A stretch of 64,000 bases of DNA from Monodelphis domestica (GCF_027887165.1 NC_077235.1:48167395-48231394), one strand, 5' to 3'; positions 31,881-45,034 are shown, counted from the first letter of the stretch. Program-made: numbers and translations. The notes: generated by a model from the letters alone, not told the origin.

Positions 31881-34800
31881 AGAATGAGAAGTAGAACGGA
31901 AAGAAGAAAGAGGAATAGAACGAGAAGAAGGTGTAGAACAAAAAGAAGGAGATGGAGGAGAAGGAGAAGAAAGAGGAGTAGAATAAGAAGAAAGAGAAGA
32001 ATGAGAATAACAAGAAGGAAGAGAATGAAGAGAAGAATGAGTAGAAGAAGAAGGAGAAGAACAAAAAGAATGAGATGGAGAAAAAGAATGAAAAGAAAGG
32101 AAAAATCAAATAGAGAAGAACAAGAAGAAGAAGGAGAAGAACAAGAAGCAGAAGAATGATAAGAAAAAGGAGAAAGAACAGGGAAAAGGAGAAGGAGAAG
32201 AAGGGAAAGAAGAAAGGAGTAGAATGAGAAGGAGAAGAAAGGAGTAGAAGAGAAGAAATAGAAGAATGAGAACAACAAAGAGAAGAATGAGAAGAATGGG
32301 TAGAACGAGGAGGAGAAGAAAGAGGAGAGAAACAAGAAGAAAGGGGAGTAAAAGGAGAACGAGAAAAAGGAGAATGAGAAGAAGGGAAATAAGAATGAGG
32401 AGTAGAACAAGAAGGAGGTGTAGAATGAATGGAAGGAGAGGGAGAAGAAAGAGAAGAAACAGGAGAAAAGGAGGAGGAGAAGAATGAGAAGGAGAAGAAA
32501 AAGAAAAGAATGAGAAGAGAAAAAAGGAGTAAAATAATGAGAACAAGAAAAATGAAAAGAATGAGAAGAACAAAAAGAATGAGATAGAGAAGGAGGAGTA
32601 GGAGAACGAGAATGAAAAGGAGAATAACAAAAAGGAGGAGGAAAATAAAGAGGAAAAGGAAAGGAAGAAGAATGAGGAGAAGAATGAGTATAACAAGGAG
32701 AAGAACAAGAAGAAAAAGGAGGAAAAGAAGATGAAGAATGGGAAGAATGAGAAGGAGGTGAAGAAGGAGAATAAGGGAAAGAAGAATAAGAATGAGGAGT
32801 AGAATGAGAAGGTGTGGAATGAAAAGAAGAAGATGAAGGAGAAGAAAGAGAAGGAAAAGGAGAAGTAGAAGAATGAAAAAAAGAGAAGAAATAAAAGGAG
32901 GAGAAGAGAGAAAAGAATGAGGAGAAAAAGAATGAGGAGAAGGAGTAGAATGAGAGGAAGTTGTAGAATGAAAAGAAGGAGATGGAGGTAGAAGGAGAAG
33001 ATGAGAAAAAATAGAAGGAGAAGGAGAAGGAGGTGAAGAATGAGAAGGAGTAGAATGAGAAGAAGGTGTGGAACGAAAAGAAGGAAATGAAGGAGAAGAA
33101 AGAGAAGAATGAGAAAAAGGAGAAGAAAAGAATGAGGAGAAAAGGAGTAGAAAAATGAGAACAAGAAAAATGAGAAGAACAAAAAGAATGAGATTAACAA
33201 GAAGGAGAAGTACTAGAGGAGAAGAACAAAAAGGAAGGAAAATAATGGGGAGGAAAAGAACGGGAAGAAGGAAAAGAAGAAGAATGAGAAGTTGAAAATG
33301 AGTAGAATGAGAAGAAGGGAAAGGAGAAGGAGAAAAGGAGAAATAGAATGAGAAAGAGTAGAAAAATAAGGAGGAGAAGAATGAGGAGAACAAGGAGAAG
33401 GGAAAGGAGAAGGGAAAAGAACGAGATCGAGAAGAAGGAGAAGAAGAAAGAAGAAGGAGAATAAAGAACAGGAAGAAGAATGATAAGAAAAAGGAACAGG
33501 GGGAAGAATGAGGAGGAGAAGGAGAAGGAAAAAAAGGAGGAGAATGAGAACAAGTTGTAAAAGAAAACGGAGATAGAGGAGAAGAAAGAGGAAGAGAATA
33601 AGAAGAAAGAGAAGAATGAGAACAACGAGGAGAATGAGAAGAATGAGTAGAACGAGGAGAAAGAGAAGGATAAGAATGAGAAGAAAAAGGAGGAAAAGAA
33701 GGGAAAGAAATTGAGAAGGAGTAGGACAAGAAGAAGGTGGAGAACGAAAAGGAGATGAAGGAGGAGAAGAAAGAGAAGAAGGAGAAAAGGAGAAGTAGAA
33801 GAAGGAGAAGGAGAAGAAAGAAAAGAACGAGAAGAAAGAGAAAAAGGAGTAAAATAATGAGGTGAACAAAAAATGATGAGAATGAGAAGACCAAAAAGAA
33901 TGAGATAGAGAAGGAGAAGGAGTAGAAGGAGAACAACAAGGAGAACAACAAAAAGGAGGAGGAAAAGAATGAGAATGAAAAGAAGAAAAGAATGATATGA
34001 AGAAGAAGACGTAGAAGAAGACATAGAAGAACAAGAACAAGAGGAAAGAAGGAGGAGATGAACAAAAAGGAGGAGGAGAATGATAAGAAAAAGAAAGAAC
34101 TGGGGAAAAAATGAGGAGATGGAGGAGAAGGAGAAGAAAGAAGGAGGAGTAGAATTAAAAGAAGGTGTAGAACAAAAAGAAGGAGATGAAGGAGAAGAAG
34201 GAGAAGAAGGAGAACAAGAAGAAGAATGAATAGAATGAGAAGGAGAAGAACACGAAGAAGGAGAAGAACAAGAAGAAAAAGGAGGAAAAAGAGGAGAAGA
34301 AAAATGGAAAGAATGAGGAGTAGGACAAGAAGATGTAGAAAGAATAGGAGATGAAGGAGAAAGAAGAGAAAAGGTGAAGGAGAAGAATAAGAAGGAGAAG
34401 AAAAAGAAAAGAATGAGAAGAACCAGACAAAGAAGGAGTAGAATAATGAGAAGGAAAAGAAGAAAAATGAAAAGAATCAGAAGAACAAAAAGTATGAGAT
34501 GGAGAAGGAGAAGAAAAAAAACAAGGAGAATGAAAAGAAGAAAAACAAAAGAATGAGAAAAAGAAGGAAAAGAATGGGGAGAGAAAGAATAAGAAGGAGA
34601 CGAATGAGTAGAACAAGGAGAAGGAGTAAAGGAGAAGAACGAGAAGAATGACAAAAAGAAAAAGAATGAGAAGAAAGAGGAAAAGAACAAGGAGAAGAAA
34701 AAGAAATGAGTGAGAAGTTGAAGAATGAGTAGAACGAGGAGAAGAACGAAAAGAAGGAGAAGAAGAAAAAGGAGAAGTAGGAGAACAAAAAGGAGATGGC

Positions 34801-37800
34801 AAAGAAGGAGTAGAGGAAAAGAACGAAAGAGAAGAATGACAAAAAGAAAGAGAAGAAGGAGGAGGAAAAGAATGAAGAGAAGAGAAAGAAGAATTAGAAG
34901 TTGAAGGATGAGTAGAATGAGGAGAACAAAAAGAAGGAAAAGGAGAAGAAAAGGAAAAAAGAATGAGAAAGGAGAAAAGCAAGAATGAGAAGGACAAGAA
35001 TGAGGAGAAGAATAAGAAGAACGAGAACAATGAGAAGAAAAGAATGAGATAGAGAAGAAAAAGAAGAAGGAAAATGAGAACAGGAAGAATGATAAGAAAA
35101 AGGAGAAAAACAGGGAAAGAAGGAGAAGAAGGGGAAGAAGGAGTAGAATGAGAAGTTGTAGAACAAAAAGGAGATGGAGGAAAATGAGAAGGAGAAGAAA
35201 GAGGAGAAGGGGAAGAATGAGAACAACAAAAAGAAGGAGGAAAAAAGAAGAAGAAGAAGAAGAAAAAGGAGGAGGAGGAGGAGGAGGAGGAGGAGAAGGA
35301 GAAGGAGAAGGAGGAGGAGAAGGAGAAGGAGGAGGAGAAGGAGAAGGAGGAGGAGGAGGAGAAGAATGATAAGAAAAGGAGAAAGAACTGGGAAAAGAAT
35401 GAGAAGAAGGAGGAGAAGAATGAGATGGAGGAGAAGAAGGAGGAGTAGAATGAAACGAAGTTGTAGAACGAAAAGAAGGAGATGAAGGAGAAGAACGAAA
35501 AGAAGGAGAACGAGAAGAAGAATGAATAGAACAAGAAAGAGAAGCAGAAGAATGAGGAGAACAAGAAGAAAAAGGAGGAAAAGAAGAAGAAAAATGGAAA
35601 GAATGAGGAGGAGTAGGACAAGAAGGTGTAGAATGAATAGGAGATGAAGGAGAAAGAGAAAAAAGAGAAAAGGAGAAGTAGAAGAATAAGAAGGAGAAGA
35701 AAAAGAACAGAATGAGAAGAACAAGACAAAGGAGTAGAATAATAAGAAGGAAAAGAAGAAAAATGAAAAGAATGAGAAGACCAAAAAGAATGAGATGGAG
35801 AAGAAGAACAATAAGAAAAAGGAGGAAAATAAGGAGAAGAAAAATGGAAAGAATGAGGAGGAGTAGAACAAGAAGATGTAGAAAGAATAGGAGATGAAGG
35901 AGAAAGAAGAGAAAAGGTGAAGGAGAAGAATAAGAAGGAGAAGAAAAAGAAAAGAATGAGAAGAACCAGACAAAGAAGGAGTAATATAATGAGAAGGAAA
36001 AGAAGAAAAATGAAAAGAATCAGAAGAACAAAAAGTATGAGATAGAGAAGGAGAAGAAAAAAACAAGGAGAATGAAAAGAAGAAAAACAAAAGAAGAATG
36101 AGAAAAAGAAGGAAAAGAATGGGGAGAGGGAGAAGAATAAGAAGGAGAAGAATGAGTAGAACAAGGAGAAGAAGGAGTAAAGGAGAATGAGAAGAATGAC
36201 AAAAAGAAAGAGAAGGATGAGGCAAAAGGAAAAGAACAAGGAGAAGAAAAAGAAATGAATGAGAAGTTGAAGAATGAGGAGAATGAGGAGAAGAACGAAA
36301 AGAAGAAGGAAAAGGAGAAAAAACAGACGGAGGAGAGCAAAAAGGAGATGGCAAAGAAGGAGTAGAGAAAAAGAACGAAAAAGAGAAGAAGGACAAAAAG
36401 AAAGAAGGAGGAAAGGAATGAGGAGAAGAAAAAGAAGAATGAGAAGTTGAAGGATGAGTAGAAGAAAAAGGAGAAAAAGAATGAGAAAGAGGAGAAAAAC
36501 AGGAATTAGAAGGACAAGAACGAGAAGAATAAGAAGAATGAGAAGAAAGAAAAGAATGAGATAGAGAAGAAGAAGAAAGGAGAAGAAAACAGGAAAAAGA
36601 ATGATAAGAAAAAGGAGAAAGAACAGGGAAAAGAAGGGGAAGGAGTAGAATGAGAAGTTGTAGAATGTAAAGGAGATAGAGGAGAAGAAGGAGAAGGAGA
36701 AGAAAGAGGAGGGGAAGGAGGAGAAGAATGAGCACAAGAAGGAAAAGAATGAGAAGGAGAATGGGTAGAAGGGGAAAGAGAAGAACAAGAATGAGAAGGA
36801 AAAGGAGAATGATAAGAATAAGGAGAAGAAGGGAAAGAAGAAGGAGAAGGAGTAGAATGAGAAGTATAGAATGAAAAGGAGGAGATGAAGGAGAAGGAGA
36901 ATAAAGAGAAGGATAAAAAGGAGAAGTAAAAGATTGAGAAGGAGAAGATAAAAAGAACGAGGAGAAAAAGGAGAAGAATAATGAGAACAAGAAAAATGAG
37001 AAGAATGAGAAGAACAAAAAGAATGAGATTGAGAAGGTGAAAGAGTAGAAGAACGAGAAGAATGAAAAAAGAAGGACAAAAAGGAGAAGAATGAGGAGGA
37101 AAAGGATGAGAAGAGGAAGCAAAAGAAGGAGAAGAATGAGTAGAAAGAGGAGAGGAACGAAAAGAACAAAAAGAACAAGAAGGAAAAGTAGATGAAGGAG
37201 AAGGATAAGGAGAAAAAGAGAAAAAGAATGAGAAGGAGGAGAAAGAGAACAAGAACAAGAAGAAAGAGAAGAACGATAAGAAAGAAAAGAATGGAATAGA
37301 GAAGGAGAAGGAGAAAGAAGAAGGCGAAGGAGAATGAGAAGAATGATAAGAAAAAGGAGAAAGAACAGGGAAAGGAGATGAAGGGAAATAAGGAGGAGAA
37401 AAAGGAGTAGAATAATGAGAAGAACAAAAAGAATTAGATGGAGGAAAAGAAAAAGTAGGAGAACGAAAAGGAGAACGACAAAAAGAAGAATGAAAAGAAG
37501 GAAAAGAATGAGAAGAGGAAGCAAAAGAAGGAGAAGAATGAGTAGAAAAAGAAGAACTAAAAGGAGGAGAAGGGAACAGTGAGGAATGCAAAGAAGTAGG
37601 AGAAAAGGAGAAAAATAATGAGGAGAAGGAGAAAAAAGAGGTGGAGAAGGACAAGAGAACAAGAACAAGAAGAATGAGAAGAAAGGAAAGAAGGAGATAA
37701 GAAGGAGAATGAGAAGAACAAGAAGAAGAATAAGAAAAAAGGAGTAAGAATAGGGAAAAATGAGAAGAGAGAGAAGAAGGGAAAGAAGGAGTAGAACAAG

Positions 37801-40800
37801 AAGAAGGTGTAGAATTAAAAGGAGATGAAGGAGAAAGAGAAGAAAGTGAAGGAGAAAGTGAAAAGGAGAAGTAGAAGATTGAGAAGGAAAAGAAGAAAGA
37901 AAAGAATGAGAAGAAATGGAAAAAGGAGAATAAGGAGAAGAAGAAGAAGTATGAGGAGGAGGGAAAGAATGAGAAGGAAAAGAAGAAAAATGAAAAGCAG
38001 AACAGGTAGAAAGAGGAGAACGAGAAGAAGGAGATGAAAAAGATGAGGAAGGAGAAAAGGAGGAAAAGAATGAGGAGAACAAGAAGGAAGAAAAGAACAA
38101 GAAGAGAGAGAAGGAGAAGAATGAGAAGGAGAACAAGAAGAACAAGAAGAATGAGAAGAAAAGAATGAGATAGAGAAGAACAAGAAGAAGAGAGGAGAAC
38201 AAGAAGTAGGAGAATGATAAAAAAGGAGAGAGAAAGGAGAAAAGAACGAGAAGAAGGAAGAGAAGAATGAGACAGAGAAGAAAGAGAAGGGAAAGAATGA
38301 AGAGAAGGAGTAGAATGAAAAGAAGGTGTATTAGGAAGAGAAGGAAATGAAGGAGAACAAAAAGAAAAAGAAGAATGAGAAAAACAAGAACGAGAAGAAG
38401 AAAGAGTAGAAAGAGGAGTAGAAGGAGAACGAGAAGAAAAAAGGAAGAAAAGTAGGAGAAGAATAAGGAAGAGAAAATAAGAAATAGAAAAATGAGAAGA
38501 AAAAAGAAGAAAAATGAGAAAACAAGAAAAATGAGAATAATGAAGAAAAAGAATGTGATGGAGAATAAGAAGGAGAAGGAGGAGTAGAAAGAGAAGAACG
38601 AGGAGAATGAAGAGAACAATCAAAAGGAGAAGAATGAGAAGGAAAAAGAAGAATGAGAAGAACAAGTAGAATGAGAAGAAGAAAGAAAAGATAGAGGAGA
38701 AAGAAAAGAAAGAAAAAGGAGATAGAGGATAAGAAAAAGAAGAAAGGAGAACAAGAAGAAGGAGAAAAATAATAAGAAAATGAGAAAGAACAGGGAAAAG
38801 AAGGAGGAGAAGAATGAGAAGAACAAGAAGAGGAGTAGAATGAGAAGAATGAGAACAACAAGGAGAAGAATAAGAATAATGAGAGGAAGGAGAAGAAGAA
38901 TGAGAAGAAAAAGGAGGAAAAGAAGAAGAATGAAAAGAATGAGGAGAAAGAGAAGAAAGGTAAGACGGAGAAGAAAGAAAAGGAGGAGAAAAGAAGTAGA
39001 AAATGAGAGGGAAAACAAGAAAAATTTGAAGAACGAGGACAAAAAGAATGAGATGGAGAAGGAGAAGAATGAAAAGAAGCAGAACAAGAAAGACAAAAGA
39101 AGGGGAATGAGAAGGAAAGAATGAGATAAAGAAGAATGAGAAGAAGAAAGAAAGAGAATGAGAAGTAGAAGTATGATAAGAAAAAGGAGAAAGAACAGAT
39201 AAAAGAACGAGGAGAAGAACAAGTGAAAGAAGGAGGAGTAGAATGAGAAGAAGGTATAGAATGAAAAGGAGATAAAGGAGAAAAAAGAGAAGTAGGAGAA
39301 GGAGAAAAGGAGAAGTAAAAGACTGAGAAGGAAGAGAAGAAAAGAACAAGAATGAGAAGAATGAGAAAAAGGAATAGAATAATGAGAGGAACAAGAAAAA
39401 TGAGAAGAAAAAGAATGAAATGGAGAAGGAAAAGAAGTAGAAGAATGAAAAGGAGAATGACAAGAAGGAAAAGGACGAGGAGAAGGAGAAGGAGAAGAAT
39501 GAAAAGGAGAACAAAAAGGTGACGAAAGAGGAGAAAAAGAGAAAAGAATGAAGAGGAGAAAACGAGGAGAAGAACAAGAACGAGAAGAAAGAAAAGAATC
39601 AGATATTGAAGGAGAAGAAAAAAGGAGAATGAGAAGATCAAGAAGAAGTAGAAGAAGAATGAAAAGAAGGAGAAAGAACAGGGGAAAGGAGGAGAAGGAG
39701 AAGAAGAAGGGAAAGAAGGAGAAGGTGTAGAATGAGAAGGTGTAGAATGAAAAGGAGATGGGGAGAAGATGGAGAATAAAGAGGAGTAGAATGAGAAAAA
39801 AGAGAAGACTGAGAACAGCAAGAAGGAAATTAATGAGAAGAAAAATGACTAGAACAAGAAGGAGAAGAATGAGAATAACTAGAAGAAAAAGGAGGAAAAG
39901 GAGGAAAACAAGGGAAAGAAGAATGAGAAGTAGAACGAGAAGGTGTAGAATGAAAAGATGAAAGAGGAGAAGAAAGAGAAGGAGAAGGAGTAGAATGAGG
40001 GGAACAAAAAATGAGAAGAATGAGAACAAAAAGAATGAGACAGAGAAGAAGGAGAAGGAGGAATAGAATGAGAAAAACAAGAATGAAAAGGAGAACGACA
40101 AAAAGGAGAAGAATGAGCAGAAAGAAAAGGAGAAGAATGAAAAGGAGGAGAAAAGGAGAAAAAGAATGAGAAGGAAGAGAAAAATAAGAAGAGAAGAACA
40201 AGGAGGAGGAGAACAAGGCTGAGAAGGAGGAGAACAAGAATAAAGAGAAGAATCAGATAGAGAAGAAGAAAAAGATGAAGTAGAAGAATGTAAGAAAAAG
40301 GAGAAAGAACAGGGAAAAGAAGGAGATGGAAAGAAGACAGAGAAGTAGTAGAATGAGAAGGGAAAGACGAAAGAGGAGAAGTAGGATGAGAAGATATAGA
40401 ATGAAAAGATGGAGAAGGAGAAGAACGAGAAGAAAGAGGAGTAGAGTGAGAAAAAAAGAGGAGAATGAGGTCATCAAGAATGAGAAGAATGAAAAGGAGA
40501 AGAAGGAGAAGGAGAAGAAAAAGGAGGAAAACGAGAAGGGAAAGAAGGATGAGAAGAAGTAGTAGAATGAGAAGAAGGTATAGAACAAAAGGAAGGAGAT
40601 GAAGGAAAAGAAGAGAAGGAGAAAGAGAAAAAGAGAAATAGAAGATTGATTTAAAAGGAGACGAAAGAAAAGAAAGAGAAGAACGAGGTGAAAAAGAAGT
40701 AGATTAATGAGAAGGAGAACAAGAAAATGAGAAGAAGGAGAACAAAAAGAATGAGATGGAAAAGAACGAGTAGAAGAAGAATGAAAAGGAGAACAACAAA

Positions 40801-43800
40801 AAGAAGCAGAAAACGATGAGGAGAAGGAAAAGAAGAAGAAAGAGTAGAAAGAGAAGAATGAAAGGAAGGAGAAGGAAAAAGTGAGGAAGGAGAAGAGAAG
40901 GAGAAAAGGAGAAAAAGAAGGAGAAGGAGAAGAATGAGAAAAATGAAGAAGAGAAGAACAAGAAGAATGAGAAGAAAAGAATGAGAAAGAAGAAAGAGAA
41001 GAAGAAACAAGGAGGAGAATGAGAAGAACAAGAAGAAGGAGAAGGAGAATGATAAGAAAAAGGAGAAAGAAGAGGGAAAAGAACAAAAATAAGGAGGAGG
41101 AAAAGAATGAGAAGAGAAGAAGAAAAGAAAGAAGAATGAGGAAAAGGAGTAAAATGAGAAGAAGCTGTAGAAAGAAGAAGAAGAAGAAGAAGAAGAAGAA
41201 GAAGAAGAAGAAGAAGAAGAAGAAGAAGAAGAAGAAGAAGAAGAAGAAGAAGAAGAAGAAGAAGGAGAAGGAGAAGGAGAAGGGGAAAGAGAAGGAGGAG
41301 GAGGAGGAGGAGAAGAAGGAGGAGGAGGAGGAGGAAGAGGAGGAGGAGGAGAAAAAGTAAAGGAGGAAAAGAACAAGAAGATGAAGAAAGAGGAGGAAAA
41401 GGAGGAGGAGAAAGAGGAGGAAGAGAACTAGAAGAACGAGAACAAGAAGAAGGAGAAGAAGGAGATGGAAAAGAATGAGAAAAAGCAGAAGGAAGAGAAA
41501 AAGGAGGAGAATAACGAGAAGGAAGAAAAGAATGAGAAGAATGACACACAGAAGAAGGAAAAGAAAGAGTAGAACAAAAAGGAGTAAAATGATGAGAAGA
41601 AAAAGGAGAAGACAGAGAACCAGAAGAATGAAAAGAAATGAGGAGAAAAAAAGAATGATAGAGAACAAGAAGAAGGAGAAGGATGAGAAAAATGAGAAAG
41701 AAAAGGAGAAGAAAAAGGAGAAGTGGGAGAAGAATAAGGAGAAAGAGAAGAAGGGAGATGAGAAGGATGAGGAGGACGAGGAGGAGAGGGAGAAAGAAAA
41801 GAAGGAGAAGGAAGAGAATAAAGAGAGGGCGGAGAAAAATGAAAAGGAGTAGAAGAATGAGGAGAAAAGGATAAAAAGAAGAAACAAAAAGAAAAGAATG
41901 AGAAATAAACAAGAACAAGAATGAGGAGAAAGAGGAAAGGAAGATTGAGAACAAGAAGAATGAGAAGAATGAAATGGAGGAGAAAAAGGAGGAGGAGAAG
42001 AATCAAAAGAAGGAAGAAAAAACAAGGAGAATGAAAAGGAGTAGAAAACTGAGAACAAGAATGAGTAGAACGAAAAGAATGAGTTGAAGGAAAAGAAGGA
42101 AAAGAAGGAAGAAAAAACAAGGAGAATGAAAAGGAGTAGAAAACTGAGAACAAGAATGAGTAGAACGAAAAGAATGAGTTGAATGAAAAGAATGAGATGG
42201 AGGAGAAAAAGGAGAAAGAGATGTAGGAGGAGAAGGAGAAGAACAAGAAGAAAGAGAAGAACTAGAAGGAGGAGTAGAAGAAAGAGAACAAGAAAAATGA
42301 GAAGAAAAACAAAAATGAGATAGAGAAGAAGGAGAAAAAGGAGGAGAAAAAAGAGAAGAATGAGAACAACAAGAAAGAGAAGAACAAGTAGAACAAGAAG
42401 AAGGAGGAGGAGGAGAATGAGAGGAATGAGAGAGTAGAACGAAAAGGAGATGGAGGAGAATGAGAAGAAAAAGGAGAATTAGAAGAATGAGAAAGGAGGA
42501 GGAGAAAAAGAAGGAGTAGAATAATGAGGAGAACAAAAAGAATAAGAACAAAAATAGACATGGAGAAGAGGGAGAAGTAGAAGGAGTAGAAGGAGAACAA
42601 GAATGAAAAGAATCACAAAAAGGAAAATTAGAAGAAGTAGGAAAAGAACGAAGGAAAAGAATGAGAAGAATGAGTAGAATAAAAAGGAGAAAAATGACAA
42701 GGAGAAAAAGGAGGAGAAAATGAGAAAAAGAATGAGGAGAAAACAAGAACAAAGAGAAGAACGAGAAGGAGAAGGAGGAGAAGAATGAAAAGGAGAACAA
42801 GAAGAATGAGAAGAAAGAAAATGAGATGGAGAAGAACGAGAAGGTGAGGAAGATGAAAAAAGAAGTAGAATGAGAAGAACAAGAAGAAAAAGGAGAAGAG
42901 GGAAAAGAATGAGAAGGAGAAGGAGAAGAATGAAAAATAGTAGAATGAGAAGAACAAGTAGAAGGAGAAAAAGAAGAACAAGAAATAGAAGAAGAATGAG
43001 GAGAAGCAAGAGAAGAATGAGAAGAGAAGAACAAGTAGAACAAGAAAGAGAAAATCGAGAAAAAGGAAAAGGAGTAGAAAAAGAAGTAGAACGAGAAGGA
43101 GAAGAAAAGAAAAATGAGGAAAATAAGATGGAGAAAGAAGGAAAAGGAGAACAAAAAAGAGAATGAAAAGAATGAGATAGAGAAGAATGAGAAGAAAAGA
43201 AAAGGAAGGAGAATGACAAAAAATGAGAAGAATTAGAAGAGAAAAACGAGAAGAGAAGAAGAAGGAAAAGAACGAGATGGCGAAGGAGTAGAAGAATGAG
43301 GAGAACAAGAAGAACAAGAAGAATGAGAACAAGAAGAACAAGAAGAATGAGAAAGAAAAGAATGAGCTGAAGAAAAAAGGAGAAAAAGAAGAATGAGGAG
43401 AATGAGAAGAACGAGAAGTAGGAGAATGAGAAGAAATAGGAGAAGAACAAGGAGAAGAACGAAGAGGAGAAGTAAAAGGAGAAGGAGAGGAAGAAAAAGG
43501 TAAAGAAGGAGAAGATTGAGGAGAAGAGTAGAAGGAGAAAAAGGAGAAGAACGAGAGGAAGGAGGAAAAGAAGAATGATGAGGATAAGAATGAGAAGAAA
43601 AGGAAGAACAAACAGAAGAAAAACAAGAAGGAGAAGGAGAACAAGAACAAGAACAAGAAGGAGAACACGAAGGAAGAGAAAAACAGAAAAGGAGTAGAAA
43701 AACGAGAAAAAGGAGAAAAGAAAAAGAATTAGAGAAATGAGGAAAAGAATGAGAAGAAAAAGAAAAATGAGAACAAGAAGAATGAGTATGAGAAAGGAAA

Positions 43801-44274
43801 ACAAGAAGTAAGAGAAAAAAGAAGGAAAAGAATGAGATGGAGAACAAGAAAGAGAAGAAAGAGGAGAAGAATGAGTAAAACGAGAAACAAAAAGGAGAAG
43901 AACGAGGAGGTCGAGGAGAAGAAGGATTAAAGGAGAAGAATGAGAAGAGAAGGAGTAGAAGAAGGAGAACAAGAAGAACAAGAAGAATGAGAAGAAAAGA
44001 GTGAGACGGAGAAGGAGAATGAGAAGAACAAGAAGAAATAGAAGTAGAAGAAAGAGGAGAAAGAAAGAGAAGGAGAAGAAAGAGAAAAAGGATAATAAGG
44101 AAAAGGGTAAAGAAGGAAAATGAGTAGAAGGAGGAGTAAAGGAAAGAGAGGAAGAATGAGAAGGAGGAAAAGTTGAAGAATGAGGAGGATAAGAATGAGA
44201 AGAAAGGGAAGAATGAGAAGAATGAAGAGGAGTAGAAGAATGAGAACAGAAAAATGAGAACAAGAAAAAGGAGA
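31881..44274. repeat. Polypurine tract, block D (12.4 kb)
   Basis: The longest uninterrupted part. The + strand is overwhelmingly A/G with period-3 words of RRN type. Longer words recur irregularly, notably gaatgataagaaaaaggag...aacagggaaaag (near 32,155, 35,088, 36,598, 37,343, 40,285 and 41,046) and gtgtagaatgaaaagaaggaga-type words. No interspersed repeat or gene was seen inside. Minus-strand frames up to 1,241 codons are Leu/Phe/Ser runs. A polypyrimidine strand cannot spell TAA, TAG or TGA, so openness is expected and not evidence for coding. Confidence 0.95.
41169..41262. repeat. Pure (GAA)n run
   Basis: About 30 uninterrupted GAA/AAG triplets within block D, followed by GGA-rich units. 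Confidence 0.95.
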
Positions 44275-44412
44275 AGAGGAGGAGGAGGAGGAGGAGGAGG
44301 AGGAGGAGGAGGAGGAGGAGGAGGAGGAGGAGGAGGAGGAGGAGAAGGAGGAGGAGGAGGAGGAGGAGGAGGAGGAGGAGGAGGAGGAGGAGGAGGAGGA
44401 GGAGGAGGAGGA
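44275..44412. repeat. (GGA)n run
   Basis: GGA triplets with a single GAA interruption near 44,343. Gives the poly-Gly/poly-Glu frames. Confidence 0.95.
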
Positions 44413-44575
44413 GAAGAAGAAGAAGAAGAAGAAGAAGAAGAAGAAGAAGAAGAAGAAGAAGAAGAAGAAGAAGAAGAAGAAGAAGAAGAAGAAGAAGAAG
44501 AAGAAGAAGAAGAAGAAGAAGAAGAAGAAGAAGAAGAAGAAGAAGAAGAAGAAGAAGAAGAAGAAGAAGAAGAAG
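44413..44575. repeat. Pure (GAA)n run, about 54 units
   Basis: Uninterrupted GAA triplets between two GGA runs. This is the longest pure triplet run in the window. Confidence 0.95.
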
Positions 44576-44628
44576 AGGAGGAGGAGGAGGAAGAGGAGGA
44601 GGAGGAGGAGGAGGAGGAGGAGGAGGAG
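44576..44628. repeat. Terminal (GGA)n run
   Basis: GGA triplets with one GAA-type interruption. The purine tract ends sharply at 44,628. Confidence 0.93.
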
Positions 44629-44826
44629 ATCTCATGACAGGGATAAAATTACCATAAAGAGAAGTTTTCACAGCTTGCTAATACTTGTACCAAGTTGGTA
44701 GCATCACACTTTGAACACGTCTTGCACAAAACACACTTCTCAGAGATTTCTGGTGCCAACTTGGAACAGTGGAATCTGTGGTGTGCCACTCATATTCTCT
44801 CTTGACTTCTGTATGATTCTAAATCT
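44629..44826. other. Unique-looking flank of the purine tract
   Basis: Mixed-composition sequence with no repeat or gene recognised. It is the first usable anchor distal to the tract. Confidence 0.35.
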
Positions 44827-45034
44827 TTTTTAAATTTTTTAAACCCTTACCTTCCATCTTTGAATCAATGCTGTTTATTGTTTCCAAGGCAGAAGAGTGG
44901 TAAGGACTAGGCAATGGGGGGTTAAGTGACTTGACCAGGGTCACCCAGCTGGGAAGTATCTGAGACCCAATTTGAACCCAGGACCTCCCATCTCTAGGTC
45001 TAGTTCTCAATCTACTGAGCCATCCAGCTGCCCT
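44827..45034 (-). mobile_element. CORE-SINE, antisense
   Basis: Antisense copy from the T-rich tail to ccagctgccc. The core box is mutated (ccagggtcacccagctggg). Confidence 0.88.

Noticed and set aside
34155-38619. Minus-strand frames of more than 1,000 codons (for example 34,155-37,427 and 34,894-38,619)
   Set aside because: They are Leu/Phe/Ser/Pro-only translations of a polypyrimidine strand. All three stop codons need purines, so frames stay open by composition. There is no start context, domain or codon bias.
27331-44628. CRISPR array or satellite centromere
   Set aside because: No regular repeat-spacer pattern and no fixed-length monomer. The repeats in the tract are irregularly spaced purine words.
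44254-44637. Poly-Gly/poly-Glu frame
   Set aside because: Translation of pure GGA and GAA runs.
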